NCBI GenBank assembly: GCA_902763865.1 | Contig: CACWTR010000009.1 | Location: forward strand, 39,244-103,243 | DNA: 64,000 nt | Direction of reading: 5' to 3' | Source of the DNA: an uncultured Bacteroidales bacterium | GTDB taxonomy: Bacteria; Bacteroidota; Bacteroidia; Bacteroidales; Bacteroidaceae | Part shown: positions 41,511 through 51,103 of the stretch, one piece after another | Layout of the letters: each line of letters starts with the position of its first letter | Numbering within the stretch: position 1 is the first letter of the stretch | Notes under the pieces: model-generated | Seen by the model: only the letters and a program-made list of their open reading frames with translations | Database searches by the model: none | What the model was told of the DNA's origin: nothing | Made by a program: the position numbers and the translations under genes

Positions 41511-42345
41511 TGATGGTGCAATCGGCTGGTGCCTTGCGGTTCTCGTCGATGATGGTTTCCCCGATGCGTCCCTCCACGATGATGCTGCCGCTCGTGGGGT
41601 TCTTGATGCTGTGCACGTCGCCCTTGATGGTTGCCCTGACGGTGCTGTATTCCAGCATCAGGTTGGCATCCTCCCCGAAGGTGCAATCAATCAGGGTCAG
41701 GTCCTCGCAGTAGCAAAGCGGCTGCTCGCCCGTGATGTGGCAGCGGACGAGGGTAAGCCCCTTGCTGTACCAGCCGAGGTATTCGCCGTTGACCTCGCAG
41801 TCGGTCAGCGTCACGTTCTCACATTCCCAGAGGGCATCCTTCGTGTTGAGCAGCGAGTCCCGTATCTCGACGTTCTTGCTGTACTGAAAGCCATAGTTGC
41901 CGTCAAGGTGCAGTCGCTCGATGCGGATGTTGTCGGTGTGCATGCCGAAGTAGTCGGCATTCTGTATCTTGCAGTCGCGGATGCTGACGTGGTCGCAGTC
42001 CCACAGCGTCTCCTGCGCATCGGTGAAGTTGCAGTTCTCCAGCTCGATGCCCTTCATGCGGCGGAACATCTTCGGCGCATCCACCTGGCAGTTCACAAGC
42101 CTGCCATTCTCGCTGTACCAGAGCGAGGAACGCGCCGTTGTCTCGAAGCGGCAGTCCTGAGCCAGAAAGCCCCTGCACTCCCAAAAGACGTATTTACCCT
42201 GAAACGTACAATCGTAGGCCTCGATGTTGCCACTTTCCTTGATGCTTGATTCACCGAGGTGAATGGTCACGCGCTCCAGTCGCGCGTCGTGTAGTGTATA
42301 AAGCGGCCTCTCGCCGCCGTATTCCTTGTCTTGAATTACAATCAT
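41491..42345 (-). CDS. DUF3737 right-handed beta-helix protein
   Basis: 284 residues from the Met at 42345. Begins 'MIVIQDKEYGGERPLYTLHDARLERVTIHLGESSIKES', the DUF3737 signature, followed by about ten beta-helix coils of roughly 20-22 residues ('IELENCNFTDAQETLWDCDHVSIRDCKIQNADYFGMHTDNIRIERLHL'). No signal peptide; probably cytoplasmic. Function unknown. It is located between ettA and a MATE transporter and overlaps the latter. Confidence 0.85.
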   Translation of the reverse strand: MIVIQDKEYGGERPLYTLHDARLERVTIHLGESSIKESGNIEAYDCTFQGKYVFWECRGFLAQDCRFETTARSSLWYSENGRLVNCQVDAPKMFRRMKGIELENCNFTDAQETLWDCDHVSIRDCKIQNADYFGMHTDNIRIERLHLDGNYGFQYSKNVEIRDSLLNTKDALWECENVTLTDCEVNGEYLGWYSKGLTLVRCHITGEQPLCYCEDLTLIDCTFGEDANLMLEYSTVRATIKGDVHSIKNPTSGSIIVEGRIGETIIDENRKAPADCTINELHAE

Positions 42346-42362
42346 ATTGTATATATTATAGG

Positions 42363-42468
42363 CGAGGGGCAAGGGTCAGGGAGCAAGAGAACAGTTTTTC
42401 GCATTAGTTCCTACATGCTATCCTCTTGCTCCCTGCTCCTTGCTCCTTGCACCTTACTCCTTGCCCCT

Positions 42469-42470
<2 letters not shown>
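42363..42470. repeat. Hairpin of AGGGGCAAGG/CCTTGCCCCT units
   Basis: Left arm AGGGGCAAGG (42365-42374), GAGCAAGAG; right arm a run of TGCTCCT units ending CCTTGCCCCT (42459-42468). Arms are complementary. It lies between ettA and DUF3737 genes. Confidence 0.7.
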
Positions 42471-44166
<1,696 letters not shown>

Positions 44167-44170
44167 TCGC

Positions 44171-44575
44171 TTATTCCAATTTGTCGTCGCTGAGTTTCAT
44201 TGCCTTGTAAGCCTGCTGAGCAGTGAGCACCGTCTTGAACTTGGCATACCATTTGCGGTTCAGCGCAGGCTCTTTGTCCTCTTGCTTCTGCTTCATCTCG
44301 AAGAGCTGGTCGCATTGAGCGGCAGTGAGCTTGTTGCCGTCAATGGCATCCTGCAGCTCGTTCTTGAGGTCCTTGTAGGGGTCCTTCAGGTCGGAAAGTT
44401 CCTTGAGATATGCTTCGAGCAGGGGCTTGAACTTCTCCTGGACGTCGGCTTTAAGCCTTAGGTTCTTCAGGACGTAAGCAACACGGGCGTCACGCTTGGC
44501 ACCAGCCAAGGCCGTGGAGGGAATCGTGGCGGCCAGACAGAAAGCGATGGCCGCAAGGAGCATGAAATGTTTCAT
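44171..44575 (-). CDS. Small periplasmic helical protein (Spy/CpxP-like)
   Basis: 134 residues from 44575. Signal peptide MKHFMLLAAIAFCLAATIPSTALA, then a highly charged, helical mature part ('RDARVAYVLKNLRLKADVQEKFKPLLEAYLKELSDLK') ending 'LNRKWYAKFKTVLTAQQAYKAMKLSDDK', which resembles LTxxQ-type repeats of Spy/CpxP chaperones ('LTAQQ'). The assignment is by pattern only. It sits between DUF4270 and ettA genes, probably in one transcript. Confidence 0.7.
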   Translation of the reverse strand: MKHFMLLAAIAFCLAATIPSTALAGAKRDARVAYVLKNLRLKADVQEKFKPLLEAYLKELSDLKDPYKDLKNELQDAIDGNKLTAAQCDQLFEMKQKQEDKEPALNRKWYAKFKTVLTAQQAYKAMKLSDDKLE

Positions 44576-44614
44576 AGCGGTTGTGATATTGATGATTGAA
44601 TGATGTGACAACTG

Positions 44615-46105
44615 TTATTTGTTGATAAAGTGGCTGTAGAAGACCTGCATCTTGATGGGAGCGGCCTTCGTGCCGCGGACCAGCTTCGTGCTGCAGAGAC
44701 TCATGTCCTGATTGACGGACACCTGCGAGGTATTGCCGTTGCTGTCTGTGGCCGATGCCACGGTGACGGGAACCAGCACCACACGGTTCCAGTCCGGATG
44801 TTCTTTCTCCCAGGCCTCCTCTGTCATGCCAAGCGCCTTCATGCTTGCCTGCTTCTCGTAGTAGCAGTATGTGATGAGGCGGCTTAGGTTGTCGAAGCTG
44901 TAGCTGTTGTAGGTTGCGAGGAACGGGGTGGTGTAGGACTGCAGGTTGTCGCTCACCTGGTGGTTCTCGAAGAACTGAGTGAGGTGCTGCTTGCGCACGA
45001 GCAGCAGGTTCTGTGGGATGCCTAAGGCATAGTCGTCGTTCTTTGCGTCCTCGTCTTGGTTATTGATGCGGGTGAGGGTCATGGTAGCACGTGCGATGCT
45101 GTCGTTCTCGTGTCCGCGGAAGATGTCGTTGATGGGGAGGACGAGTTCGGTGCAGATGCCAGCCGGCGTCTTGAGCAATGTGGTGTCGCTGTCATCGGCA
45201 TTCATCTTGTCAACGAGGGTTGTCAGGTCGCTGCTCTCAAAATGGGTGCTCTGTATGACCTCGGGCGTCGCGGCAAAGCGGCAGAGCGCGTTGATTGTAG
45301 AGTCGGGGAAGGCATCGACCTTGTAGCTGAAGTTGAGGTTCATGGTGCACACCTCCAGGTTGAGCATGGTGCCGGTGCCGCCGATGGTGCGGAACAGATA
45401 GCCCGCGCAGATGTTGCGGATGAAGGAATACGAGTCGCGGAAGTAGGAGGGCTGCTCGTGGAATTTCCTTATGATGTTGTCTCCTATCTCGCGGTTCAGG
45501 ACGATGCGGACGTTGGGCTGGTAGTTGCTGCTGGCACGTTCAGCGTCGCTCATGATGTAGTCGGTGGCGGTGATGACCTTTGTGGCGAGGGGGCCGGACG
45601 TCTGGTCCACGAACTGCCAGAGGTCGGTATTGGTATATAGCTTCTGCGATTCTTCGATGAGCTTGCCCTTCTCCTGGCTGAGCGGCCAGACTTCAATCTT
45701 CATCGGGTTGTTCTTGTCGCCAAAGACATTCTTGATGAAAAGCCTTATCTCAACGGATTCGCAGAGGTGGTCGCCGTCCTTGATGATGTGTGCCTCGTCG
45801 GGGAAGGTATAGTTCTCGAAGGTGTGGAACTGCGTGGCGAAGGTGGCCGTGATGGCTTTGTCAGTCTCGGGGTCGATGACTTTGCCCAGGTAGCAGGCAG
45901 AGCTGTTGGCAGGCACGTTGTTATTCGCAATGCTGCCCGAAAGGACTCCGAAGATGCTCTCCGTTGTGCTGATGGCATCATGCTGTGGATAGATGCCCAG
46001 CGTGTCGGTGTTTTCCGTGCAACCGGCAAGCAGGCAGGCAACGGTCAGGATGATGGCAGACCATGCCCGGGGTGTATTGTCAAGTCTCAATGTTTCTTTC
46101 TTCAA
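44615..46105 (-). CDS. DUF4270 family lipoprotein
   Basis: 496 residues. Lipobox 'CLLAGC' (Cys29) after an unusually long N-region. Mature start 'TENTDTLGIYPQHDAISTTESIFGVLSGSIANNNVPANSSACYLGKVIDPETDKAITATFATQF' is the DUF4270 pattern. The family is restricted to Bacteroidetes and commonly lies next to this GT5 gene and panC; its function is not known to me. Probably outer-membrane anchored. Confidence 0.88.
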   Translation of the reverse strand: MKKETLRLDNTPRAWSAIILTVACLLAGCTENTDTLGIYPQHDAISTTESIFGVLSGSIANNNVPANSSACYLGKVIDPETDKAITATFATQFHTFENYTFPDEAHIIKDGDHLCESVEIRLFIKNVFGDKNNPMKIEVWPLSQEKGKLIEESQKLYTNTDLWQFVDQTSGPLATKVITATDYIMSDAERASSNYQPNVRIVLNREIGDNIIRKFHEQPSYFRDSYSFIRNICAGYLFRTIGGTGTMLNLEVCTMNLNFSYKVDAFPDSTINALCRFAATPEVIQSTHFESSDLTTLVDKMNADDSDTTLLKTPAGICTELVLPINDIFRGHENDSIARATMTLTRINNQDEDAKNDDYALGIPQNLLLVRKQHLTQFFENHQVSDNLQSYTTPFLATYNSYSFDNLSRLITYCYYEKQASMKALGMTEEAWEKEHPDWNRVVLVPVTVASATDSNGNTSQVSVNQDMSLCSTKLVRGTKAAPIKMQVFYSHFINK

Positions 46106-46121
46106 TTATCAATGTCTAACT

Positions 46122-46958
46122 TTAGTGCTCCTCCTCTTCTTCCACCTTGTCGATGTTCCATATCATGTCGTAGAAGGCAGGGTAGTGGATGCCGTAGTCT
46201 TCCACGCTGACCGGTTGCAGGCAAGGCTTGCCAAGTCCCTCGGCAAAGGACGTGAGTTCCTCGTTCTTGGCAAGGAACCCGATGCCGTCGGCATACTTGA
46301 TGCCCAGCTTGTTGAGCATGGGGACAAGTTTCTTCTCGCCCAGCCCCCTTGTGGCAGAGATGGTGGCACCCCGGAAAGTGATGATGCCGTCCATGTTCTG
46401 AGGTATGGGAGCGGAAAGCATCTGAGTGGAGGGGGTGAAGATGACCTTACAGTCGCGATATGACGGTTCCTCGGCGTAGGCCGTCTTGATGAAGAGGGGG
46501 ACAAAGCTGCCCATCCAGCCTTGGCAGTGAATGATGTCGGGCGACCACCTCAGCTTCTTAATGGTCTCGAGCACGCCGCGAGCGTAGAAGGCGGCGCGCT
46601 CGGCGTTGTCCTCATACTCCTTGCCGGCATCGTCCGTCGCCATCTTGCGCTTTTCGAAGAAGTCGTCGTTGTCGATGAAGTATATCTGCATCCTGGCAGC
46701 CGTAATGCTTGCCACCTTGATGACGAGCGGGTGGTCGGTATCATCGACCACGATGTTGATGCCGCTCAGCCTGATGACCTCGTGCAGCTGGTTACGACGC
46801 TCGTTAATCGTGCCCCATTTGGGCATGAAGGAGCGAATCTCCCTGCTCTTCTCCTGAACTGCCTGAGGCAGGTATCTGCCCATTTGAGCCATGTCTGTCT
46901 CTGGCACGAAGGGCACCATCTCTTGCGTGATGAAGAGTATCTTCTTGGCCTTGGTCAT
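46122..46958 (-). CDS. Short glycogen/starch synthase-like protein (GT5 N-terminal domain)
   Basis: 278 residues. Begins 'KKILFITQEMVPFVPETDMAQMGRYLPQAVQEKSREIRSFMPKWGTINERRNQLHEVIRLSG', the ADP-glucose-binding half of GT5, with 'DIIHCQGWMGSFVPLFIK'. A full glycogen synthase has about 480 residues including a C-terminal GT-B half; that half is absent, and the usual N-terminal KxGGL substrate loop reads 'DMAQMG'. Short forms occur across Bacteroidales, so it is a lineage gene rather than a truncation here. Catalysis is doubtful. Divergent from panC. Confidence 0.82.
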   Translation of the reverse strand: MTKAKKILFITQEMVPFVPETDMAQMGRYLPQAVQEKSREIRSFMPKWGTINERRNQLHEVIRLSGINIVVDDTDHPLVIKVASITAARMQIYFIDNDDFFEKRKMATDDAGKEYEDNAERAAFYARGVLETIKKLRWSPDIIHCQGWMGSFVPLFIKTAYAEEPSYRDCKVIFTPSTQMLSAPIPQNMDGIITFRGATISATRGLGEKKLVPMLNKLGIKYADGIGFLAKNEELTSFAEGLGKPCLQPVSVEDYGIHYPAFYDMIWNIDKVEEEEEH

Positions 46959-46983
46959 CTTCTTATATATATATGTATCTGTG

Positions 46984-46991
46984 CAAAGGTA
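46984..46991 (-). promoter_or_regulatory. -7 box of the GT5-DUF4270 operon
   Basis: TACCTTTG on the minus strand, 25 bp before the ATG at 46958. Confidence 0.7.
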
Positions 46992-47098
46992 CGATTATTT
47001 TCGCACTCCGCAATGGATTCCTGATTCTTTTCACACTTTTTAGATTAAAATATGCTAAATAATTGTGGTTTGTGAATAACTAATTATGAATTATTTCG

Positions 47099-47106
47099 TA
47101 CCTTTG
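47099..47106 (+). promoter_or_regulatory. panC -7 box
   Basis: TACCTTTG, 20 bp before the ATG at 47127. Confidence 0.7.
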
Positions 47107-47126
47107 CATGATTTTATGTCCAAGGC

Positions 47127-47969
47127 ATGAAGGTTATAAATAATATCAGTCAGCTCCGCGAGTGTTTGGCGGAGCTTCGCAGTAAGGGCCAAAGCATAGG
47201 CTTTGTACCCACAATGGGTGCCCTGCACGAAGGGCATGCCTCGCTTGTCCGCAGGAGCGTCAAGGAGAATGACGTCACGGTGGTCAGCATCTTTCTTAAT
47301 CCAACACAGTTCAACGACCCGAAGGATTTGGAACGCTATCCTCGTACGCTCGAGGCAGACTGTCGGCTGCTTGAAGCTTGCGGTGCGGATATCGCCTTTG
47401 CCCCGACCGTCAAGGAGATTTATCCCGAGCCGGACACGCGCCAGTTCAGTTATCCCCCAACTGACAGCGTTATGGAGGGTGCTATGCGTCCCGGTCACTT
47501 CAATGGCGTTTGTCAGATTGTCAGCAAGCTCTTCTCCTATGTGGAGCCGGACCGCTCCTATTTCGGCGAGAAGGACTACCAGCAGATAGCCGTCATCCGC
47601 CGCATGGCGGCTGACCTCGGCATCAAGTCGCAGATCGTGCCATGTCCTGTTGTCCGCCAGAGCGACGGCCTTGCCTTGAGCAGCCGCAATACGCTCCTCT
47701 CTGAGGAAGAACGCATCACGGCAGCCAACATCTACCGCATCATGAAAGAGAGCCTTACCAAGAATCTTTCTGTGCAGCAGACACATGACTATGTCGTCAA
47801 TTCAATCAATGCTATCCCCGGCCTCGAGGTGCAGTACTTCAGCATCGTGGATGGAGACAGCCTGGCAGACGTCACATCGTGGGACGACGCCCCGAGCATC
47901 GTGGGCTGCATTACAGTCTTCTGCGGCGAGAAACCCATCAGACTCATTGACCACATTAGATATAAATAA
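47127..47969 (+). CDS. panC: Pantothenate synthetase
   Basis: 280 residues. Cytidylyltransferase-like motifs: '[21 protein letters not shown]' (HxGH), '[23 protein letters not shown]', '[15 protein letters not shown]', '[19 protein letters not shown]' and KMSKS-like 'LALSSRN'. It joins pantoate and beta-alanine with ATP, giving pantothenate for coenzyme A. panD, which makes the beta-alanine, follows downstream; the pair is split by a four-helix-bundle gene and its repeat arms. Confidence 0.96.
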   Translation: MKVINNISQLRECLAELRSKGQSIGFVPTMGALHEGHASLVRRSVKENDVTVVSIFLNPTQFNDPKDLERYPRTLEADCRLLEACGADIAFAPTVKEIYPEPDTRQFSYPPTDSVMEGAMRPGHFNGVCQIVSKLFSYVEPDRSYFGEKDYQQIAVIRRMAADLGIKSQIVPCPVVRQSDGLALSSRNTLLSEEERITAANIYRIMKESLTKNLSVQQTHDYVVNSINAIPGLEVQYFSIVDGDSLADVTSWDDAPSIVGCITVFCGEKPIRLIDHIRYK

Positions 47970-48028
47970 TTTACGATTTCACTATTTACTATTTACGGTT
48001 TATTTCCGATTTGAGTATTTAGTTATTT
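47970..48028. repeat. Left repeat arm of the four-helix-bundle insert
   Basis: AATAATTTACGATTTCACTA and following ATTTACTATTTAC, TTTATTTCCGATTTGAG units. The units are inverted relative to the GTAAATAGTAAA units on the right side (48405-48451). Confidence 0.7.
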
Positions 48029-48412
48029 ATGACTAAGGATGAGCTTCGAGAACGTATGACAGACTTCGCTGTTCGCATTGTCAAGATGGTGGATTCTCTG
48101 CCGTCAAGTATTGCCGGCAATGCCATCGCTCGTCAGGTTGTCCGTTCCGGCACATCACCTTCTGCCAACTACAGGGCTGCATGTCTTGCAAAGTCTGACA
48201 AAGATTTCATAAATAAATTAAAGATGGTCGAAGAGGAACTTGATGAGACTACTCATTGGCTCGACGTCATCATGCGTTCACAGATGCTGAAGGAATCGCG
48301 GCTCAAGCCGTTGCATTAGGAATGTTGCGAATTGCTGAACATCATCGCGAAGTCAATGGTGACGACTAAAACAAGGTTGAATGCCGACGAAATAGTCAAA
48401 TCATATAAATAG
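48029..48412 (+). pseudogene. Four-helix-bundle (S23/IVP-like) protein gene with in-frame TAG
   Basis: Codons 1-96 encode 'MTKDELRERMTDFAVRIVKMVDSLPSSIAGNAIARQVVRSGTSPSANYRAACLAKSDKDFINKLKMVEEELDETTHWLDVI', the TIGR02436 four-helix-bundle family (23S rRNA intervening-sequence protein, related to DGR Avd proteins). A TAG at 48317-48319 interrupts it, but the same frame continues 'ECCELLNIIAKSMVTTKTRLNADEIVKSYK' to TAG at 48410-48412, restoring the normal family length. A Gln codon at the stop would fit the family, so this is probably a C-to-T nonsense mutation. No helix 4 is made unless the stop is read through. Confidence 0.82.
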
Positions 48413-48457
48413 TAAATAAATAGTAAATAGAAAATCGTCAAATAGTAAATAAACAAG
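48413..48457 (+). promoter_or_regulatory. Right repeat arm and 20-mer leader of panD
   Basis: GTAAATAAATAGTAAATAG units, then AAATCGTCAAATAGTAAATA (48432-48451) 6 nt before the panD ATG; the same 20-mer at the same distance precedes the kinase at 12295. Confidence 0.75.
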
Positions 48458-48799
48458 ATGTTGATAGAAGTTCTGAAGTCAAAACTGCATTGCGTCACTG
48501 TTACCGAAGCGAATCTCAATTACATGGGCAGCATAACCATCGACGAGGACTTGATGGATGCTGCCGGAATCATTGCAGGCGAGAAGGTGCAGGTGGTGAA
48601 CAACAACAACGGCGAGCGTTTCGAGACTTACGTCATCCGGGGCGAGCGCGGCTCGGGCTGCATCTGCCTCAATGGGGCAGCAGCGCGTAAGGCTGTGGTG
48701 GGCGATACGGTCATTATCATTTCCTATGCCTTGATGGACTTCGACGAAGCCCGTTCTTTCCAGCCCCGCATCGTCTTTCCCAGAAACAACAGACCATAG
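48458..48799 (+). CDS. panD: Aspartate 1-decarboxylase
   Basis: 113 residues. The self-processing site Gly-Ser lies in '[14 protein letters not shown]' and yields the pyruvoyl cofactor; '[23 protein letters not shown]' is the conserved C-terminal half. It decarboxylates aspartate to beta-alanine, the second substrate of PanC. Maturation factor PanM/PanZ is not expected in this phylum. A bidirectional terminator follows. Confidence 0.95.
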   Translation: MLIEVLKSKLHCVTVTEANLNYMGSITIDEDLMDAAGIIAGEKVQVVNNNNGERFETYVIRGERGSGCICLNGAAARKAVVGDTVIIISYALMDFDEARSFQPRIVFPRNNRP

Positions 48800-48854
48800 G
48801 CTTATAAGAGGCCATTGAGCCTAATGAGCAGTGTGCCCATTAGGACTTAAACAA

Positions 48855-48905
48855 AACAAAAAGGAGGGCGTGTCTCAAAATCTTGACACGCCCTCCTTTG
48901 TTTTT
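48855..48905. terminator. Bidirectional terminator between panD and mutB
   Basis: Perfect 15-bp stem AAAGGAGGGCGTGTC/GACACGCCCTCCTTT with a 10-bp loop; T-rich on the plus side (GTTTTTC) and A-rich, hence T-rich on the minus strand, on the other. Serves both convergent genes. Confidence 0.92.
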
Positions 48906-48929
48906 CAGAGGGGGAAGGGAAGGAGGATG

Positions 48930-51101
48930 TTACTCCTCCGTTCCCATCAGGATTTTCATCATTTCAACAGCGGAGTAGGGGACCGGTGTGCCGGGGCCGA
49001 AGATGGCTGCGACACCAGCCTGATAGAGGAAGTCGTAGTCCTGTGCGGGGATGACGCCGCCTGCGATGACCATGATGTCCTCGCGTCCCAGCTTCTTCAG
49101 CTCTTCGATGAGCTGCGGGATGAGCGTCTTGTGGCCTGCAGCCAGGGAGCTGGCTCCTACGATGTCCACGTCGTTTTCCACTGCCTGGCGTGCTGCCTCG
49201 GCGGGAGTCTGGAACAGGGGTCCCATATCTACGTCGAAGCCGCAGTCGGCATAACCTGTAGCGACGACCTTTGCGCCGCGGTCGTGACCGTCCTGACCCA
49301 TCTTGGCAACCATGATGCGTGGGCGGCGACCTTCCTTCTTGGCGAAGGCATCGGTCATTTCGCAAGCCTTTTCGAAGAGCTTGTCGTTCTTGCTTTCACT
49401 TCTATACACGCCTGAAATAGTTCTGATTACTGCTTTGTATCGGCCTACGATGGCTTCGCAGGCATCACTGATTTCGCCGAGTGTGGCTCTGTGTCCGGCA
49501 GCGATGACGGCCAGGTCGAGCAGGTTGTGCTTGCTCTTCTTGCCTTCGTTGAATTCGCGGACGCACTCGGTGATGGCTTCGAGGTCTTTCTTGACCTGAG
49601 CCTCGTCGCGGTGGGCGCGGAGCTGTTTCAACGACTCTTCCTGCTGCAGGCGCACGGCCGTGTTGTCGATCTCAAGGATGTCAATGGGATCTTCGTGCTC
49701 CAGACGATACTTATTCACGCCCACGATGGTCTGCACGCCGCTGTCGATGCGAGCCTGTGTGCGTGCCGAGGCTTCCTCGATGCGCATCTTGGGCAGGCCT
49801 GTCTCGATGGCTTTTGCCATGCCGCCCAGCTTCTCGATTTCCTGAATGTGTTCCCAAGCCTTGTGGTAGAGCTCGTAGGTGAGTTTCTCCACGTAATAGC
49901 TGCCGGCCCACGGGTCGATGTGCTTGCAGACTTGTGTCTCGTTCTGGATGTAGATCTGAGTATTACGTGCGATACGGGCCGAGAAGTCTGTGGGCAGTGC
50001 GATGGCCTCGTCGAGTGCATTGGTGTGGAGCGACTGGGTGTGACCCAGCACGGCAGCCATTGCCTCGATACAGGTGCGGCCTACGTTGTTGAAGGGGTCT
50101 TGTTCGGTCAGAGACCAGCCGGAGGTCTGCGAGTGAGTACGCAGTGCCATCGACTTGGGGTTCTTGGCTCCGAAGCTCTTCACAATCTTTGCCCAGAGCA
50201 GGCGACCTGCACGCATCTTGGCTATCTCCATGAAGTGGTTCACGCCGATGGCCCAGAAGAAGGAGAGTCGGGGTGCGAAGGCATCCACGTCGATGCCGGC
50301 ATTGATGCCTGCACGCAGGTAGTCCATGCCGTCGGCCAGCGTGTAGGCCAGCTCGATGTCGGCTGTGGCGCCTGCTTCCTGCATGTGATAGCCGGAGATG
50401 GAGATGCTGTTGAACTTAGGCATCTTCTGAGAGGTATATTCGAAGATGTCGGCAATAATCTTCATGGAGAATGCTGGCGGGTAGATGTAGGTGTTGCGCA
50501 CCATGAACTCCTTCAGGATGTCGTTCTGTATGGTGCCAGCCATTTCTTCCAGCTTTGCTCCCTGCTCCAGGCCCGCGTTGATGTAGAAGGCCAGCACGGG
50601 CAGCACAGCGCCGTTCATCGTCATGGAGACGGACATCTTGTTCAGGGGAATGCCGTCGAAGAGGACCTTCATGTTCTCCAGCGAGCAGATGCTCACGCCG
50701 GCCTTGCCGACGTCGCCAACGACGCGCTGGTTGTCGGGGTCGTAGCCGCGGTGCGTGGGCAGGTCGAAGGCTACGGACAGACCCTTCTGGCCTGAAGCGA
50801 GGTTGCGGCGATAGAAGGCATTCGACTCTTCAGCCGTGGAGAAGCCTGCGTACTGACGGATGGTCCACGGGCGGAAGGGGTACATCATGCTGTACGGGCC
50901 GCGAAGGAAGGGAGGGATGCCGGCAGCGAAGTCCAGGTGCTCCATGCCTTCGAGGTCTTCCTTAGTATATACGGGTTGGATGTCAATCTGCTCAGGAGTC
51001 TTCCAGTTGGCAGTGATACCATTCTCCTTTTGCCAGGCCTGGCCGTTCTTGGCCTCGATGCCTGCAAAGATGTCTATGTTGTTGAATTGTTTGCGTGCCA
51101 T
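48930..51101 (-). CDS. mutB: Methylmalonyl-CoA mutase large subunit
   Basis: 723 residues. TIM-barrel substrate domain ('[61 protein letters not shown]') and C-terminal cobalamin domain with '[25 protein letters not shown]' (DxHxxG, lower axial His) and '[20 protein letters not shown]'. It interconverts succinyl-CoA and (R)-methylmalonyl-CoA with adenosylcobalamin, the route to propionate in Bacteroidales. Begins 2 bp after mutA. Epimerase and decarboxylase genes are not in the window. Confidence 0.97.
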   Translation of the reverse strand: MARKQFNNIDIFAGIEAKNGQAWQKENGITANWKTPEQIDIQPVYTKEDLEGMEHLDFAAGIPPFLRGPYSMMYPFRPWTIRQYAGFSTAEESNAFYRRNLASGQKGLSVAFDLPTHRGYDPDNQRVVGDVGKAGVSICSLENMKVLFDGIPLNKMSVSMTMNGAVLPVLAFYINAGLEQGAKLEEMAGTIQNDILKEFMVRNTYIYPPAFSMKIIADIFEYTSQKMPKFNSISISGYHMQEAGATADIELAYTLADGMDYLRAGINAGIDVDAFAPRLSFFWAIGVNHFMEIAKMRAGRLLWAKIVKSFGAKNPKSMALRTHSQTSGWSLTEQDPFNNVGRTCIEAMAAVLGHTQSLHTNALDEAIALPTDFSARIARNTQIYIQNETQVCKHIDPWAGSYYVEKLTYELYHKAWEHIQEIEKLGGMAKAIETGLPKMRIEEASARTQARIDSGVQTIVGVNKYRLEHEDPIDILEIDNTAVRLQQEESLKQLRAHRDEAQVKKDLEAITECVREFNEGKKSKHNLLDLAVIAAGHRATLGEISDACEAIVGRYKAVIRTISGVYRSESKNDKLFEKACEMTDAFAKKEGRRPRIMVAKMGQDGHDRGAKVVATGYADCGFDVDMGPLFQTPAEAARQAVENDVDIVGASSLAAGHKTLIPQLIEELKKLGREDIMVIAGGVIPAQDYDFLYQAGVAAIFGPGTPVPYSAVEMMKILMGTEE

Positions 51102-51103
51102 AG

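Noticed and set aside
48317-48319. TAG recoding (Gln or pyrrolysine) in this organism
   Set aside because: One internal TAG in one dispensable gene, while other genes (such as ettA) use TAG as their normal stop; a nonsense mutation is simpler.
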